Of a DNA stretch of 64,000 nt, positions 14,429 to 22,502 are shown in pieces. Made by a program: the position numbers and the translations under genes. Positions within the stretch are counted from its first letter, which is position 1. Each line of letters starts with the position of its first letter. Location: assembly GCA_018141845.1 (NCBI GenBank), contig CP073340.1:955001-1019000 (forward strand), given 5' to 3'. The DNA comes from Lachnospiraceae bacterium oral taxon 096. GTDB lineage: Bacteria > Bacillota > Clostridia > Lachnospirales > Lachnospiraceae. The notes below the pieces were generated by a model that worked only from the letters and a program-made list of their open reading frames with translations, was not told the origin of the DNA and searched no databases.

Positions 14429-15704
14429 ATAGGTCTTTAAAGTGGAAACTCTTCTTTCCGCTTGCATAGTCGCCCACAATATCTCCATTTCCATAGAGCT
14501 TATACTTGTAGGTGCAAAGTCCCTCAAGTCCAACTGGACCTCTGGCGTGCAGTTTTCCAGTGCTGATACCAACTTCTGCACCAAAACCATAGCGATAGCC
14601 ATCGGCAAAGCGAGTGGAGCAATTTTGATATACGCCGGCGGAGTCAACAAGTTGCATAAAGTGTTCGGCGGCCTCTTGATCCTCTGTAATAATAGCATCG
14701 GTGTGGTGAGAACCGTAGAGATTGATGTGATGGACTGCCTCGTCAATATCTGCCACAGTCTTAATGGAAATCTTTAGGTCAAGATATTCGGTTGCGTAAT
14801 CTTTTTCGCTTGCCTCTTCACAGTGGATAAGCTTGGCAATGTCTCTATCTGCCACTATCGTTACGCCAGCTTTTTTTAGTGCCTCGGCAAGAGGTGGCAT
14901 CAGAGCGGAGACACTGTCTTTGTGTACAAGCAAGGTCTCTGTCGCATTGCAGGCCGCAGTGTATTGAGTTTTAGCATCGACAATCACACGAATGGCCTTG
15001 TCTAGGTCATAGTCTTTATCGACATAGATGTGGCAAATACCGTCGGAATGGCCCATGACAGGGATATTGGTATTGTCCATAATGTAGCGAACAAAGGCAT
15101 TGGATCCTCTTGGAATTAAGAGGTCTACACTACCTTGGCAGGATAGAAGGGCTGCAATATCCTCTCTTGCCTCTACTTGAAATAGACAATGATTTGGCAA
15201 ATTACATTTGAGGCAAGTTTTATAGATGGTATCAAAGAGGATTTTATTGGTCCTTGCGGTCTCTCGTCCACCCTTTAAAATTGCACAATTTCCACTCTTA
15301 ATGCATAAGGTTGCAATTTGAATCAGAGCATCAGGTCGAGCTTCAAAGATGACACCAATGACACCGATGGGACAAGTTTGTCGGATTAAGGTAAGTCCTT
15401 CATCAAGTTGACGCTTTAAATCAATTTTTCCTAGGGGGTCTGGAAGGAGAGTTAAATCTTGGATGCCAGAAATAACACCCTCAAGTTTTGATTCATCAAA
15501 TTTGAGACGCTTTAATACAGCCTCAGAAATGCCATCTTCTTTGGCTTGTGCTACATCTGCTTTGTTGGCTAGAAGAATTTCTTCTTTATTTTGTTTTAGT
15601 GCAAAAATAATTTCTTCTAGGCAATGATTTCTCTCTTCATTTGTAGTAGCGGCCATTTGGCTGGAATGAAGTTTCATCTGTTTTGTAATATCTTGAATAT
15701 CCAT
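14427..15704 (-). CDS. proA: Glutamate-5-semialdehyde dehydrogenase (gamma-glutamyl phosphate reductase)
   Basis: Reduces gamma-glutamyl phosphate with NADPH to glutamate semialdehyde, the second step of proline synthesis, in the cytosol. At 425 residues it has the usual length. Recognisable segments are GVIGVIFEARPDALIQIA, LKGGRETARTNKILFD, the catalytic Cys region QYTAACNATETLLVH, and the C-terminal EVGISTGKLHARGPVGLEGL. ATG at 15704 has GGGAGGG just upstream. proB, the usual partner, is not adjacent; an insertion element lies downstream, so the proline operon may be split or proB may lie elsewhere. Confidence 0.95.
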   Translation of the reverse strand: MDIQDITKQMKLHSSQMAATTNEERNHCLEEIIFALKQNKEEILLANKADVAQAKEDGISEAVLKRLKFDESKLEGVISGIQDLTLLPDPLGKIDLKRQLDEGLTLIRQTCPIGVIGVIFEARPDALIQIATLCIKSGNCAILKGGRETARTNKILFDTIYKTCLKCNLPNHCLFQVEAREDIAALLSCQGSVDLLIPRGSNAFVRYIMDNTNIPVMGHSDGICHIYVDKDYDLDKAIRVIVDAKTQYTAACNATETLLVHKDSVSALMPPLAEALKKAGVTIVADRDIAKLIHCEEASEKDYATEYLDLKISIKTVADIDEAVHHINLYGSHHTDAIITEDQEAAEHFMQLVDSAGVYQNCSTRFADGYRYGFGAEVGISTGKLHARGPVGLEGLCTYKYKLYGNGDIVGDYASGKKSFHFKDL

Positions 15705-15721
15705 AAGCCCTCCCAAGTCAA

Positions 15722-15736
15722 ACTGCCATTGGCAGT
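15722..15736. promoter_or_regulatory. Inverted repeat in the proA leader (possible operator)
   Basis: ACTGCC-ATT-GGCAGT, a perfect 6-bp inverted repeat with a 3-base centre, lies between the proA promoter and its ribosome site. Size and placement suit a regulator site, but no regulator can be named. Confidence 0.35.
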
Positions 15737-15751
15737 GGTTTTTGTACAATC

Positions 15752-15779
15752 AGTATAGCATATTTGGAAAAACTTGCAA
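15752..15779 (-). promoter_or_regulatory. Probable proA promoter
   Basis: On the minus strand TTGCAA (15779-15774), a 16-base spacer and TATACT (15757-15752), about 48 bases ahead of the proA start codon. Confidence 0.55.
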
Positions 15780-15794
15780 TTATTCGCTGCTTTA

Positions 15795-15823
15795 TTGACA
15801 GCATAGAAAAAAAGGCATATTAT
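15795..15823 (+). promoter_or_regulatory. Probable azlC promoter
   Basis: TTGACA at 15795-15800, a 17-base spacer and TATTAT at 15818-15823. It places the transcript start near 15830 and so favours the azlC start at 15857 (or 15836) over the longer open frame from 15764. Confidence 0.7.
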
Positions 15824-15856
15824 ATAAAAAATGTAATGAAGAAAGTGAGAAGAGAG

Positions 15857-16546
15857 ATGATTACAGAACGAGTCGTACAAAAGGCATTTTTGCGATCTCT
15901 TCCCGTATTTGCAGGTTATATTGTGCTTGGAATTGGCTTTGGAATTTTGGCAAAATCAAAGGGATATGGCATATGGTGGGCATTGGCGATGAGTCTTTTG
16001 ATTTATGGCGGGTCAATGCAATATGTTGGGATTGACCTCATGGGGGCAGGAGCGAGTGTATTGTCTGTAGCCATCATGTCTTTGATGGTACAGGCGAGGC
16101 ATCTATTTTATGCGATTTCCATGATTGACAAGTTAAAGGGTGCGGGAAGGAAAAAGCCATATTTAATTTTTGCGATGACAGATGAGACCTATTCATTGAT
16201 TGTGGACGACGATGGTCCCAAAAATGAAGACCGATTTGCTTATTATTTCATGATTGCCATCTTTAATCATATCTATTGGATCTTTGGAGGTTGTATAGGA
16301 AGTCTTTTGGCGAGTGTAATTTCATTTAACACGACGGGCATAGATTTTTCAATGACAGCACTCTTTGTCACAGTATTTACCGATCAGTGGTTAAAAAGTA
16401 AAAATCATATCTACGCGTGTACGGGCGTTTTTTGCTCTTTGGGGAGTCTGTTGATCTTTGGTGCAAGCAATTTTTTAATTCCTGCGATGTTGAGCATTGT
16501 TGTGGTGATGGGGATACTCTATCAGAGGAGAAAAATTCATGTATAG
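15857..16546 (+). CDS. azlC: AzlC family branched-chain amino acid exporter, large subunit
   Basis: Membrane protein that with AzlD forms a branched-chain amino acid (or analogue) exporter. Several hydrophobic helices are visible and the family segment LPVFAGYIVLGIGFGILA is at the N-terminus, with SLMVQARHLFYAISM in the middle. From ATG 15857 it is about 229 residues, the normal family size; an open frame continues upstream but begins before the promoter. It overlaps azlD by 8 bases. It is a functional counterpart to the liv importer at 2460-7140. Confidence 0.88.
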   Translation: MITERVVQKAFLRSLPVFAGYIVLGIGFGILAKSKGYGIWWALAMSLLIYGGSMQYVGIDLMGAGASVLSVAIMSLMVQARHLFYAISMIDKLKGAGRKKPYLIFAMTDETYSLIVDDDGPKNEDRFAYYFMIAIFNHIYWIFGGCIGSLLASVISFNTTGIDFSMTALFVTVFTDQWLKSKNHIYACTGVFCSLGSLLIFGASNFLIPAMLSIVVVMGILYQRRKIHV

Positions 16547-16850
16547 TGAAATTGTACCGGTGATGGTGATGAGTGGAGTGACCATTTTGTTGAGAAGTCT
16601 TCCCTTTGTATTGTTGAGAAATCGAAAGACACCAAAGTTTATTGCCTACTTGGGGGAGGTTTTGCCCTATGCCATTATGGGGATGCTGGTCGTGTATTGT
16701 TTAAAGGGAGTCGATGTTTTTAGTAGAAAACATGGTATTCCAGAGCTTGTGGCCTGTATACTTGTGGTGGTAAGCTATGTGTGGAAGAAAAATTCATTGA
16801 TTAGCATTGTGTTAGGGACTGTAGTGTATATGTTTTTGGTACAAATATAG
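16539..16850 (+). CDS. azlD: AzlD family branched-chain amino acid exporter, small subunit
   Basis: A 103-residue protein with about three to four membrane helices, the standard size of AzlD. The segment LLRSLPFVLLRNRKTPKFIAYLG followed by VLPYAIMGMLVVYCL is typical. Translation is probably coupled to azlC through the 8-base overlap. Neither subunit is expected to work alone. Confidence 0.87.
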   Translation: MYSEIVPVMVMSGVTILLRSLPFVLLRNRKTPKFIAYLGEVLPYAIMGMLVVYCLKGVDVFSRKHGIPELVACILVVVSYVWKKNSLISIVLGTVVYMFLVQI

Positions 16851-16864
16851 AGAGAAGGAAAGAA

Positions 16865-17038
16865 ATGGATATCTGTGAGTATTGCAATAATTTTACCTAT
16901 GATGAGGAAGAGGAATGTTATATCTGTGCGGCAAATCTTGACGAGGATGAAATGTATCGCTTTGTTTCAAGCCATTATCGGGAGTGTCCGTATTTTAGAA
17001 ATGGGGACGAATATAAGGTCGTCAGAAAACAGATGTAG
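16865..17038 (+). CDS. Small Cys-rich acidic protein (DUF6472-like)
   Basis: A 57-residue protein starting MDICEYCNNFTYDEEEECYI, with Cys at positions 4, 7, 18 and 21 and a later Cys in YRECPYF, and ending in YKVVRKQM. It resembles the small DUF6472 proteins common in Lachnospiraceae. The paired cysteines suggest a small zinc- or metal-binding knot. It lies 14 bases after azlD and 18 bases before a rhodanese/PP-loop gene, with GAAGGAAAG as ribosome site, so it is likely co-transcribed. Function unknown. Confidence 0.75.
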   Translation: MDICEYCNNFTYDEEEECYICAANLDEDEMYRFVSSHYRECPYFRNGDEYKVVRKQM

Positions 17039-17056
17039 AGATAAGTAGAGGAGATT

Positions 17057-18223
17057 ATGGTAGTAAAGACAGTAGAAGAGATGATGGCAGATGCACGGGA
17101 GAAATGGGTTGTAGATGTGCGAAAAAAGGAAGATTTTGATCGGGATCATTATCCAGATTCAGAGCATATCTTCTTTGATGAATTTTGGGAACACAGGGAT
17201 GAGTTTCCAAGAAATCGACCGATTTATTTGATTTGTTACAGTGGATTGCAGACCGATGACTTGGCACAGGATTTACAAAATGAAGGATATGAGGCCTATA
17301 GCCTAGAAAATGGCTATCGCTCTTATTTAAAGTTTCGCATTGCACAATACTTTGCACAGGAAGAAAATCAGCAAGATCGCTATAAGGATATTGAGCGAAG
17401 TATTATCAAAAAGTTTCGAAAGGAAATTTGGCGAAAGTTTACCTCGGCGATCAATGAGTATGATTTGATTCAAAAGGGCGATAAGATTGCAGTGTGCATC
17501 TCAGGGGGAAAGGATTCGATGTTGATGGCCAAGCTCTTTCAAGAGTTGTATCGACATGGAAAGAAGAACTTTGAATTGGTATTTTTGGTCATGAATCCTG
17601 GTTACAATGAACTCAATTATCAGACCGTGCTTGACAATGCAAAATTACTAAATATTCCGATTGAAGTCTTTACTTCAGAGATTTTTGATATTGTGGCAGA
17701 TCAAGAAAATTCTCCATGTTATTTGTGTGCGAGGATGAGAAGGGGACATCTCTACAGCAAGGCCAAGGAATTAGGTTGCAATAAGATTGCACTGGGGCAT
17801 CATTTTGATGATGTGATTGAGACCATTTTGATGGGAATGCTCTATGGTGCACAGGTGCAAACCATGATGCCAAAACTTCATTCCACAAATTTTGAAGGGA
17901 TGGAGTTAATTCGTCCAATGTATCTGATTAGAGAAAAAGACATTATTCACTGGATGCACTACAATCAATTGCAGTTTATTCAATGTGCATGCCGATTGAC
18001 CGAAAGCTGTGCTTCATGTGGTGGAACAGAACAAGGAAGTAAGCGAGGAGAAATCAAGCGCTTGATTGCTGACCTTGCCAAGATCAATCCCTATATTGAA
18101 ATGAATATCTTTCGAAGTGTGGAAAATGTCAATTTGAACACCATCATTGCCTATAAAAAGGACGGTGTTGAACATAGATTCTTAGAAACTTATAACCAAA
18201 AGGAGAAAGAGAGGCAAAAATGA
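17057..18223 (+). CDS. Rhodanese-PP-loop ATPase fusion, TtcA-like tRNA sulfurtransferase
   Basis: A 388-residue fusion. Residues 1-95 form a rhodanese-like domain (VDVRKKEDF; active-site Cys near 60 in LICYSGLQTD) that could carry a persulfide. Residues about 110-380 are an ATP-pyrophosphatase domain with the PP-loop CISGGKDS (about 147-154), CYLC near 221-224 and GHHFDD, plus further cysteines in CACRLTESCASCGG. TtcA/TtuA-type enzymes adenylate a tRNA base and insert sulfur; the rhodanese may deliver that sulfur internally. The exact tRNA position is not known. It overlaps the kinase gene by 4 bases (ATGA). Confidence 0.8.
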   Translation: MVVKTVEEMMADAREKWVVDVRKKEDFDRDHYPDSEHIFFDEFWEHRDEFPRNRPIYLICYSGLQTDDLAQDLQNEGYEAYSLENGYRSYLKFRIAQYFAQEENQQDRYKDIERSIIKKFRKEIWRKFTSAINEYDLIQKGDKIAVCISGGKDSMLMAKLFQELYRHGKKNFELVFLVMNPGYNELNYQTVLDNAKLLNIPIEVFTSEIFDIVADQENSPCYLCARMRRGHLYSKAKELGCNKIALGHHFDDVIETILMGMLYGAQVQTMMPKLHSTNFEGMELIRPMYLIREKDIIHWMHYNQLQFIQCACRLTESCASCGGTEQGSKRGEIKRLIADLAKINPYIEMNIFRSVENVNLNTIIAYKKDGVEHRFLETYNQKEKERQK

Positions 18224-19074
18224 GAGAGAAAAAAGTGATGACAATACAGGATATTTCCTGCGTGGGACAATGTTCATTGACGGTGGCTCTGCCAATTATA
18301 TCCGCTTGTGGAATTGAGACAGCGATTCTTCCGTCAGCAGTGCTTTCTACACATACTGGTTTTCAGGGATTTACATTTCATGATCTTTCCGATGATATTC
18401 AAGCCATTGCCAATCATTGGAAAAATGAAAAGATTTGTTTTGATGCCATCTATTCGGGATATCTTGGCAGTGTGCGTCAGGTAGATGATGTTATTGCACT
18501 GATGAATACTTTGCTCACAGAGAATGGAGAAAAGATTGTTGATCCAGCGATGGCAGACAATGGAAAACTCTACACAGGATTTGATCAGGTCTTTGTTCAG
18601 GCAATGAAAAGACTCTGTGGGCAGGCCGATGTGATTTTGCCAAATATCACAGAGGCAGCATTGTTGACAGATAGTGAATATTGCATGGACAATCACAGCA
18701 GTGAGTATATTGAACATCTATTGAGAAAGTTGGGAGAACTTGGTGCAAAGACAGTCATCTTAAAGGGGGTGATGGACAGAGCAGGTCAGATCGGTGTGAT
18801 TGTCTATGATGTGGCGAGCAAAGAAAAACTTTCCTATTACACAAAGAAAATTGAAAAGAGCTCTCATGGAACAGGAGATTGTTTTGCGTCAGTATTTACA
18901 GGAGCTTTGATGAGAGGCTTTGATTATTTTTCAGCAGCAAAATTGGCAGCAGATTTTGTGGTGACTTGCCTAGAAAAGACGATGGATGATCCAGATCATT
19001 GGTATGGTGTAAAGTTTGAAAAGGCATTGCCGATGCTCATTTCTCGCATAGAAGGGCTTCATAGTGCAGAATAG
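18220..19074 (+). CDS. pdxY: Pyridoxamine/pyridoxal kinase
   Basis: Ribokinase-superfamily enzyme that phosphorylates pyridoxal, pyridoxine or pyridoxamine with ATP for the PLP salvage pathway. The N-terminal IQDISCVGQCSLTVALPIIS, the segment LPSAVLSTHTGFQGF, and the catalytic anion-hole motif SSHGTGDCFAS (Asp as base, about residue 216) identify the family. Length 284 is usual. Start ATG 18220 overlaps the previous stop. PLP made here could serve the class V aminotransferase at 942, but that is general metabolism. Confidence 0.87.
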   Translation: MREKKVMTIQDISCVGQCSLTVALPIISACGIETAILPSAVLSTHTGFQGFTFHDLSDDIQAIANHWKNEKICFDAIYSGYLGSVRQVDDVIALMNTLLTENGEKIVDPAMADNGKLYTGFDQVFVQAMKRLCGQADVILPNITEAALLTDSEYCMDNHSSEYIEHLLRKLGELGAKTVILKGVMDRAGQIGVIVYDVASKEKLSYYTKKIEKSSHGTGDCFASVFTGALMRGFDYFSAAKLAADFVVTCLEKTMDDPDHWYGVKFEKALPMLISRIEGLHSAE

Positions 19075-19612
19075 AAAAAAGATAATCGCAGCGATTGTGT
19101 TGGGAATCATTTTGGCTGGTGTGATCGCAGGTTGTGTGTTTTCTATTCGCTATCAGAAGAGGGGACAACAAGGGAGTGTTGATATCAGCACGGAGACAAA
19201 ATCGGAGACTATTTCACAGCGTGAGAGCAGTTACACAATGGCAGATTTTACACTTGGAAAGATGGAGGAGAGGGAGAGCATACAGGGAGAACCCAGTACT
19301 TCACCAGCGAGAGAGGGAGTGCTCACTGATCCTGATGGTTATATTTTGCCAAGCAGTGCTAAGGTGGCCATCACCGATGCCGACTTATCGAAGTTGAGTG
19401 GACAGGAAGTGGTCTATGCCAAGAATGAAATTTATGCACGTCATGGATATATCTTTGACTCAGATGAGTTAAATCGCTATTTTAGAGGGAAAAATTGGTA
19501 TGTTCCCAATGAAAATTTTCATAAAGAGGATATTGCGGGCATCGAAAAGAATAATGTTGATTTTATTGCAGACTATGAGGTGCGCAATAGCATTCATTAC
19601 ACTGTACAGTAG
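19064..19612 (+). CDS. YARHG-domain membrane-anchored protein
   Basis: A 182-residue protein beginning with a GTG inside the end of pdxY. An N-terminal hydrophobic segment ending in GVIAGCVFS could be either a membrane anchor or a lipoprotein signal. A low-complexity linker (Ser/Thr/Glu) follows to about residue 90. The C-terminal 80 residues are a YARHG domain: VVYAKNEIYARHGYIF, then YFRGKNWYVP. YARHG domains occur in exported Firmicute proteins, and their binding partner is unclear. It heads a run of four envelope-associated unknowns. Confidence 0.75.
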   Translation: MQNRKKIIAAIVLGIILAGVIAGCVFSIRYQKRGQQGSVDISTETKSETISQRESSYTMADFTLGKMEERESIQGEPSTSPAREGVLTDPDGYILPSSAKVAITDADLSKLSGQEVVYAKNEIYARHGYIFDSDELNRYFRGKNWYVPNENFHKEDIAGIEKNNVDFIADYEVRNSIHYTVQ

Positions 19613-19620
19613 GAGGGACT

Positions 19621-20688
19621 GTGAAAAGACGACTTTTGAATATCATCATTATTGTCGAGATCGTGTTCATCCTTGCAGGTGTGCTTGTTTTTGGGGTGAC
19701 AAATGGTAGATACTATGGTATGGTAAATATAACCAAAGAATATTTTCAAAGTTATGCCAAAAAAGATGTAAAGAAGTTGTATCTAATGCTCAATATTCAA
19801 AAAAGTGCTTGGTTAAAAGAAAATAGTTTGACAAAAAGTATCGAGAATATTGAGGATATTCGATACAGTAAATTTTCTATTGGAGATATTCAAAGGGAAA
19901 AGCAAAGGGCAACTGTGGATATTGTGTATCAAGAAGACAAGGATGGGACAGAAAAACATTTTTTAGTAAATCTGTCTAAACAAAAGAAAAAGGCATTGTC
20001 TATTTTTCCAGTATGGAAAGTTGAGCCAGACCATTTTGTGGTCAAGGATGTGGAGATTGTCACCCCAAAGGATGTCACGCTCTATGTGGATGGAATAGAA
20101 GTTGAAAAAAAGCTAGAGAGCAGTGTGCTGGAAGATGTCTATCGCATCGATCAAATCTTTCTTGGAGAGCATATCATTCAAGAGCGTGTGGATAATGTGG
20201 AACTTCGGCCACAGAAGGTAAACTTTCACCAGGATAAGCAGAGGGTGGAAGTGAAAAATATGCTTCTCAATAGTGAAGATGAAAGAGGATTACTCAGTCT
20301 TTTAGAAAAGGATGTCAAGACTTTGTGGACGGGGGCTTATGAGAAAACGGATTTTGGCGATTTATCCTTTGATTCGGCATTAAAGAGAGATTATTGGCTA
20401 TTGCAACAGCAATTTTCTAGGGGCAATCGGAAAAATCAAATTATTGGCATGGCATTTTCCCATTTAAAGGGGAAACTTATTCAGCTACAATGGACAGATG
20501 AGGTCTTGCAGGCAGAGATTTTGGTGACGGGGAATATCGATTATTGCTACACACAGAGTTCTTGGTTTTCTAAAGAAGTGAGTGAAAAGCAAAATGAAGT
20601 GGATTTCAATGCACAATTTAATTATCAGTATGTCAATCAGCATTGGGTTTTAGTAGAGATTAATCATATGCCAAGTCTAGATTACTAG
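19621..20688 (+). CDS. Membrane-anchored extracellular protein, TcaA-like domains (hypothetical)
   Basis: A 355-residue protein starting at GTG 19621 behind GGAGG. One N-terminal helix (residues about 7-27) is followed by an NTF2-like region (ITKEYFQSYAKKDVKKLYLML), a beta-rich region with VEIVTPKDVTLYVDGIEVEK that resembles the repeated outer domains of TcaA/YvbJ proteins, and a final NTF2-like region (NQHWVLVEINH). The bulk should lie outside the membrane. TcaA-like proteins act in cell-envelope sensing and glycopeptide response, but this similarity is from visual pattern only. Confidence 0.55.
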   Translation: MKRRLLNIIIIVEIVFILAGVLVFGVTNGRYYGMVNITKEYFQSYAKKDVKKLYLMLNIQKSAWLKENSLTKSIENIEDIRYSKFSIGDIQREKQRATVDIVYQEDKDGTEKHFLVNLSKQKKKALSIFPVWKVEPDHFVVKDVEIVTPKDVTLYVDGIEVEKKLESSVLEDVYRIDQIFLGEHIIQERVDNVELRPQKVNFHQDKQRVEVKNMLLNSEDERGLLSLLEKDVKTLWTGAYEKTDFGDLSFDSALKRDYWLLQQQFSRGNRKNQIIGMAFSHLKGKLIQLQWTDEVLQAEILVTGNIDYCYTQSSWFSKEVSEKQNEVDFNAQFNYQYVNQHWVLVEINHMPSLDY

Positions 20689-20703
20689 GATGAGTGAAGG
20701 TAG

Positions 20704-21693
20704 ATGAAGAAGAAAAAGAAAAAGAAAAAATTTCGTGGGGATATGCTCTTGTTCTTCTCATTGGCAATAGAAATTGCGATTGTGTTATGGGTTTTTGAAA
20801 AAAGAAATAAAATAATTCAAAGTGGATACAGCATAAGTGCAAGAGGAAATCAAATTTTCTTCTTGCTGTGCTGTATTGTGCCTATTTTTTTAGTAGCTTT
20901 TATTTTGAGTGTATTATTTTTTCGAAAAAAGAAAAGTTATGTGCGTCTTGGCACATTTGTCGTGCTTTTTTTTATTGGTTTTATAATTTTTTATTTGATC
21001 AGTCTGGGGATAACAAAGAGACAACGAGCACAAGAACATCCACTGGGCACAGGAAATATCCTGATCATTCGACAGGGGCGAGCGACATTAAAAAAGAAAG
21101 TAAATGTATTTTCTCTGGGTACAGGAATTTGGACAAGTCAAGATTATGAACAGGCACTTCCTAAGATATATGGTACAAAGTTTTCACCTTCGGAGAGTGG
21201 ATATTTAGCAGACATCTATGATGCTCTACCAGTTCATGCTTGGAGTGTAAAAAGTGCGGGCGAAGAGATTTTACAAACGGATTACGAGGAACAGGTATCT
21301 TCTTATTTTTTGAAGCAAAATTTTGAACAAATTTTTACCCATGGAGAAAAGCTAAAGGAGGTGCCTTCGAATAGCATTTACATTCAAAAATTATATGGCT
21401 TAAATCGCAATACAATGCCTATAGTTGTGCTGCCACAGGGGGCAGATATAGATGCAGTGACACAGGACATCTATCAGTTTTTGACATTGCCAACAGTGGG
21501 AGCACAGCTTGATGTGGACAATAAGATTCGAAAGAATATTCGAGAACATGTAAAGGCGATACTGATTGTTGAAAGTGAAGCGGATGAAACAAGACATATC
21601 GAATTTTCTTTTGGAAGGGGAGTTGGAAGGAAGAAGAAAAAGTGGGTGAAGGAGATTAGTCAAAAGCTAAGAAATGCCCTTGCAAATGAGTAG
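20704..21693 (+). CDS. Hypothetical membrane protein with extracellular domain
   Basis: A 329-residue protein with a lysine-rich N-terminus, three hydrophobic helices (about residues 15-31, 49-70 and 80-101) and a C-terminal soluble domain of about 220 residues that includes LPVHAWSVKSAGEE and IVVLPQGADIDAVTQDIYQFL. I recognise no family. It starts 15 bases after the previous gene and ends 21 bases before the next, so it belongs to the 19064-22443 unit. The basic stretch (GRGVGRKKKKWVKEI) near the C-terminus may face polyanionic wall polymer. Confidence 0.6.
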   Translation: MKKKKKKKKFRGDMLLFFSLAIEIAIVLWVFEKRNKIIQSGYSISARGNQIFFLLCCIVPIFLVAFILSVLFFRKKKSYVRLGTFVVLFFIGFIIFYLISLGITKRQRAQEHPLGTGNILIIRQGRATLKKKVNVFSLGTGIWTSQDYEQALPKIYGTKFSPSESGYLADIYDALPVHAWSVKSAGEEILQTDYEEQVSSYFLKQNFEQIFTHGEKLKEVPSNSIYIQKLYGLNRNTMPIVVLPQGADIDAVTQDIYQFLTLPTVGAQLDVDNKIRKNIREHVKAILIVESEADETRHIEFSFGRGVGRKKKKWVKEISQKLRNALANE

Positions 21694-21714
21694 AAATGGA
21701 GGATATGGAGAAAA

Positions 21715-22443
21715 TTGAGATGGAAGTGGATATGGCTTGGTGCAGGTCTTGTAGTCATATTGTCAGGATGTGCAAAAAAACAAGCAGCGAGTATAGTGAC
21801 AACAGAAGCTACTACAGTAAGTGCGACGACAGCCACAGAAGAATCAATTTCACAGACGCAAGATAACCGTCCGGAAAGCAAGGCAGAGTCAACAGAAGAA
21901 AAGAGTACGCCAGCGACACCAATAAAGATTGGGGCAGAGATTTCTAGTTATGGAACGAATGAAAAGGGCGAGTCTTTATTGTCATTTGAAATTCAGCCAG
22001 ACAGCGTGATACAGTACGCCGATGGCTATGAAGTTAGAGCAAAGTACTACAGTGGAATTGATATTCCAAAAAACCTTGAGGATGGTTACGAATTTATTGT
22101 GACTACGGATGAGGAGACAGGAGCTAGTTCTCATTTTGTTGTGGCCAATGGAAAGAGAATTTACACCTATGTCGAGGGAAGGAAAGCGATTGACGATAAA
22201 ACGCAAGAATTTGATGTCCAAGAAGTGGCAGGTCATCGCTTTTTGTTCACAGAGGGAACTCGATTTGAAGATAAGATTAAGGAAGGAAAGCTATTTATTC
22301 GAAAAGACGCAATGATCGAAGACGCAATGGAGGGACAGAAAAAGACAGTCAATGTAGAAAATTTGGCAATTGGTGGCTATTTCAATGGTGTTCAATTTGA
22401 CCAGAAGGGATATGCGACAAAATTAATCTACTATGGGGAGTAG
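21715..22443 (+). CDS. Lipoprotein of unknown function, paralogous to 35691-36416
   Basis: A 242-residue protein that appears to begin at TTG 21715. It has a lipobox-type signal (VVILSGCAKKQ), a Thr/Ser/Glu-rich linker to about residue 70, and a soluble domain from ISSYGTNEKGESLLSFEIQP to the C-terminal FNGVQFDQKGYATKLIYYGE. The final two thirds align by eye with the secreted protein at 35691 (shared SLL...I-P, SG-(I/E), IYIKKDA/LFIRKDA, and DAQGYVTKL-DYG/DQKGYATKLIYYG). It closes a possible four-gene envelope operon; no known domain was recognised. Confidence 0.62.
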   Translation: MRWKWIWLGAGLVVILSGCAKKQAASIVTTEATTVSATTATEESISQTQDNRPESKAESTEEKSTPATPIKIGAEISSYGTNEKGESLLSFEIQPDSVIQYADGYEVRAKYYSGIDIPKNLEDGYEFIVTTDEETGASSHFVVANGKRIYTYVEGRKAIDDKTQEFDVQEVAGHRFLFTEGTRFEDKIKEGKLFIRKDAMIEDAMEGQKKTVNVENLAIGGYFNGVQFDQKGYATKLIYYGE

Positions 22444-22502
22444 GATCGTAGTTAGAGAGTGATAAGCCAAGATAAATAGTGTGATTGAATGGGGAAAGTT
22501 AG

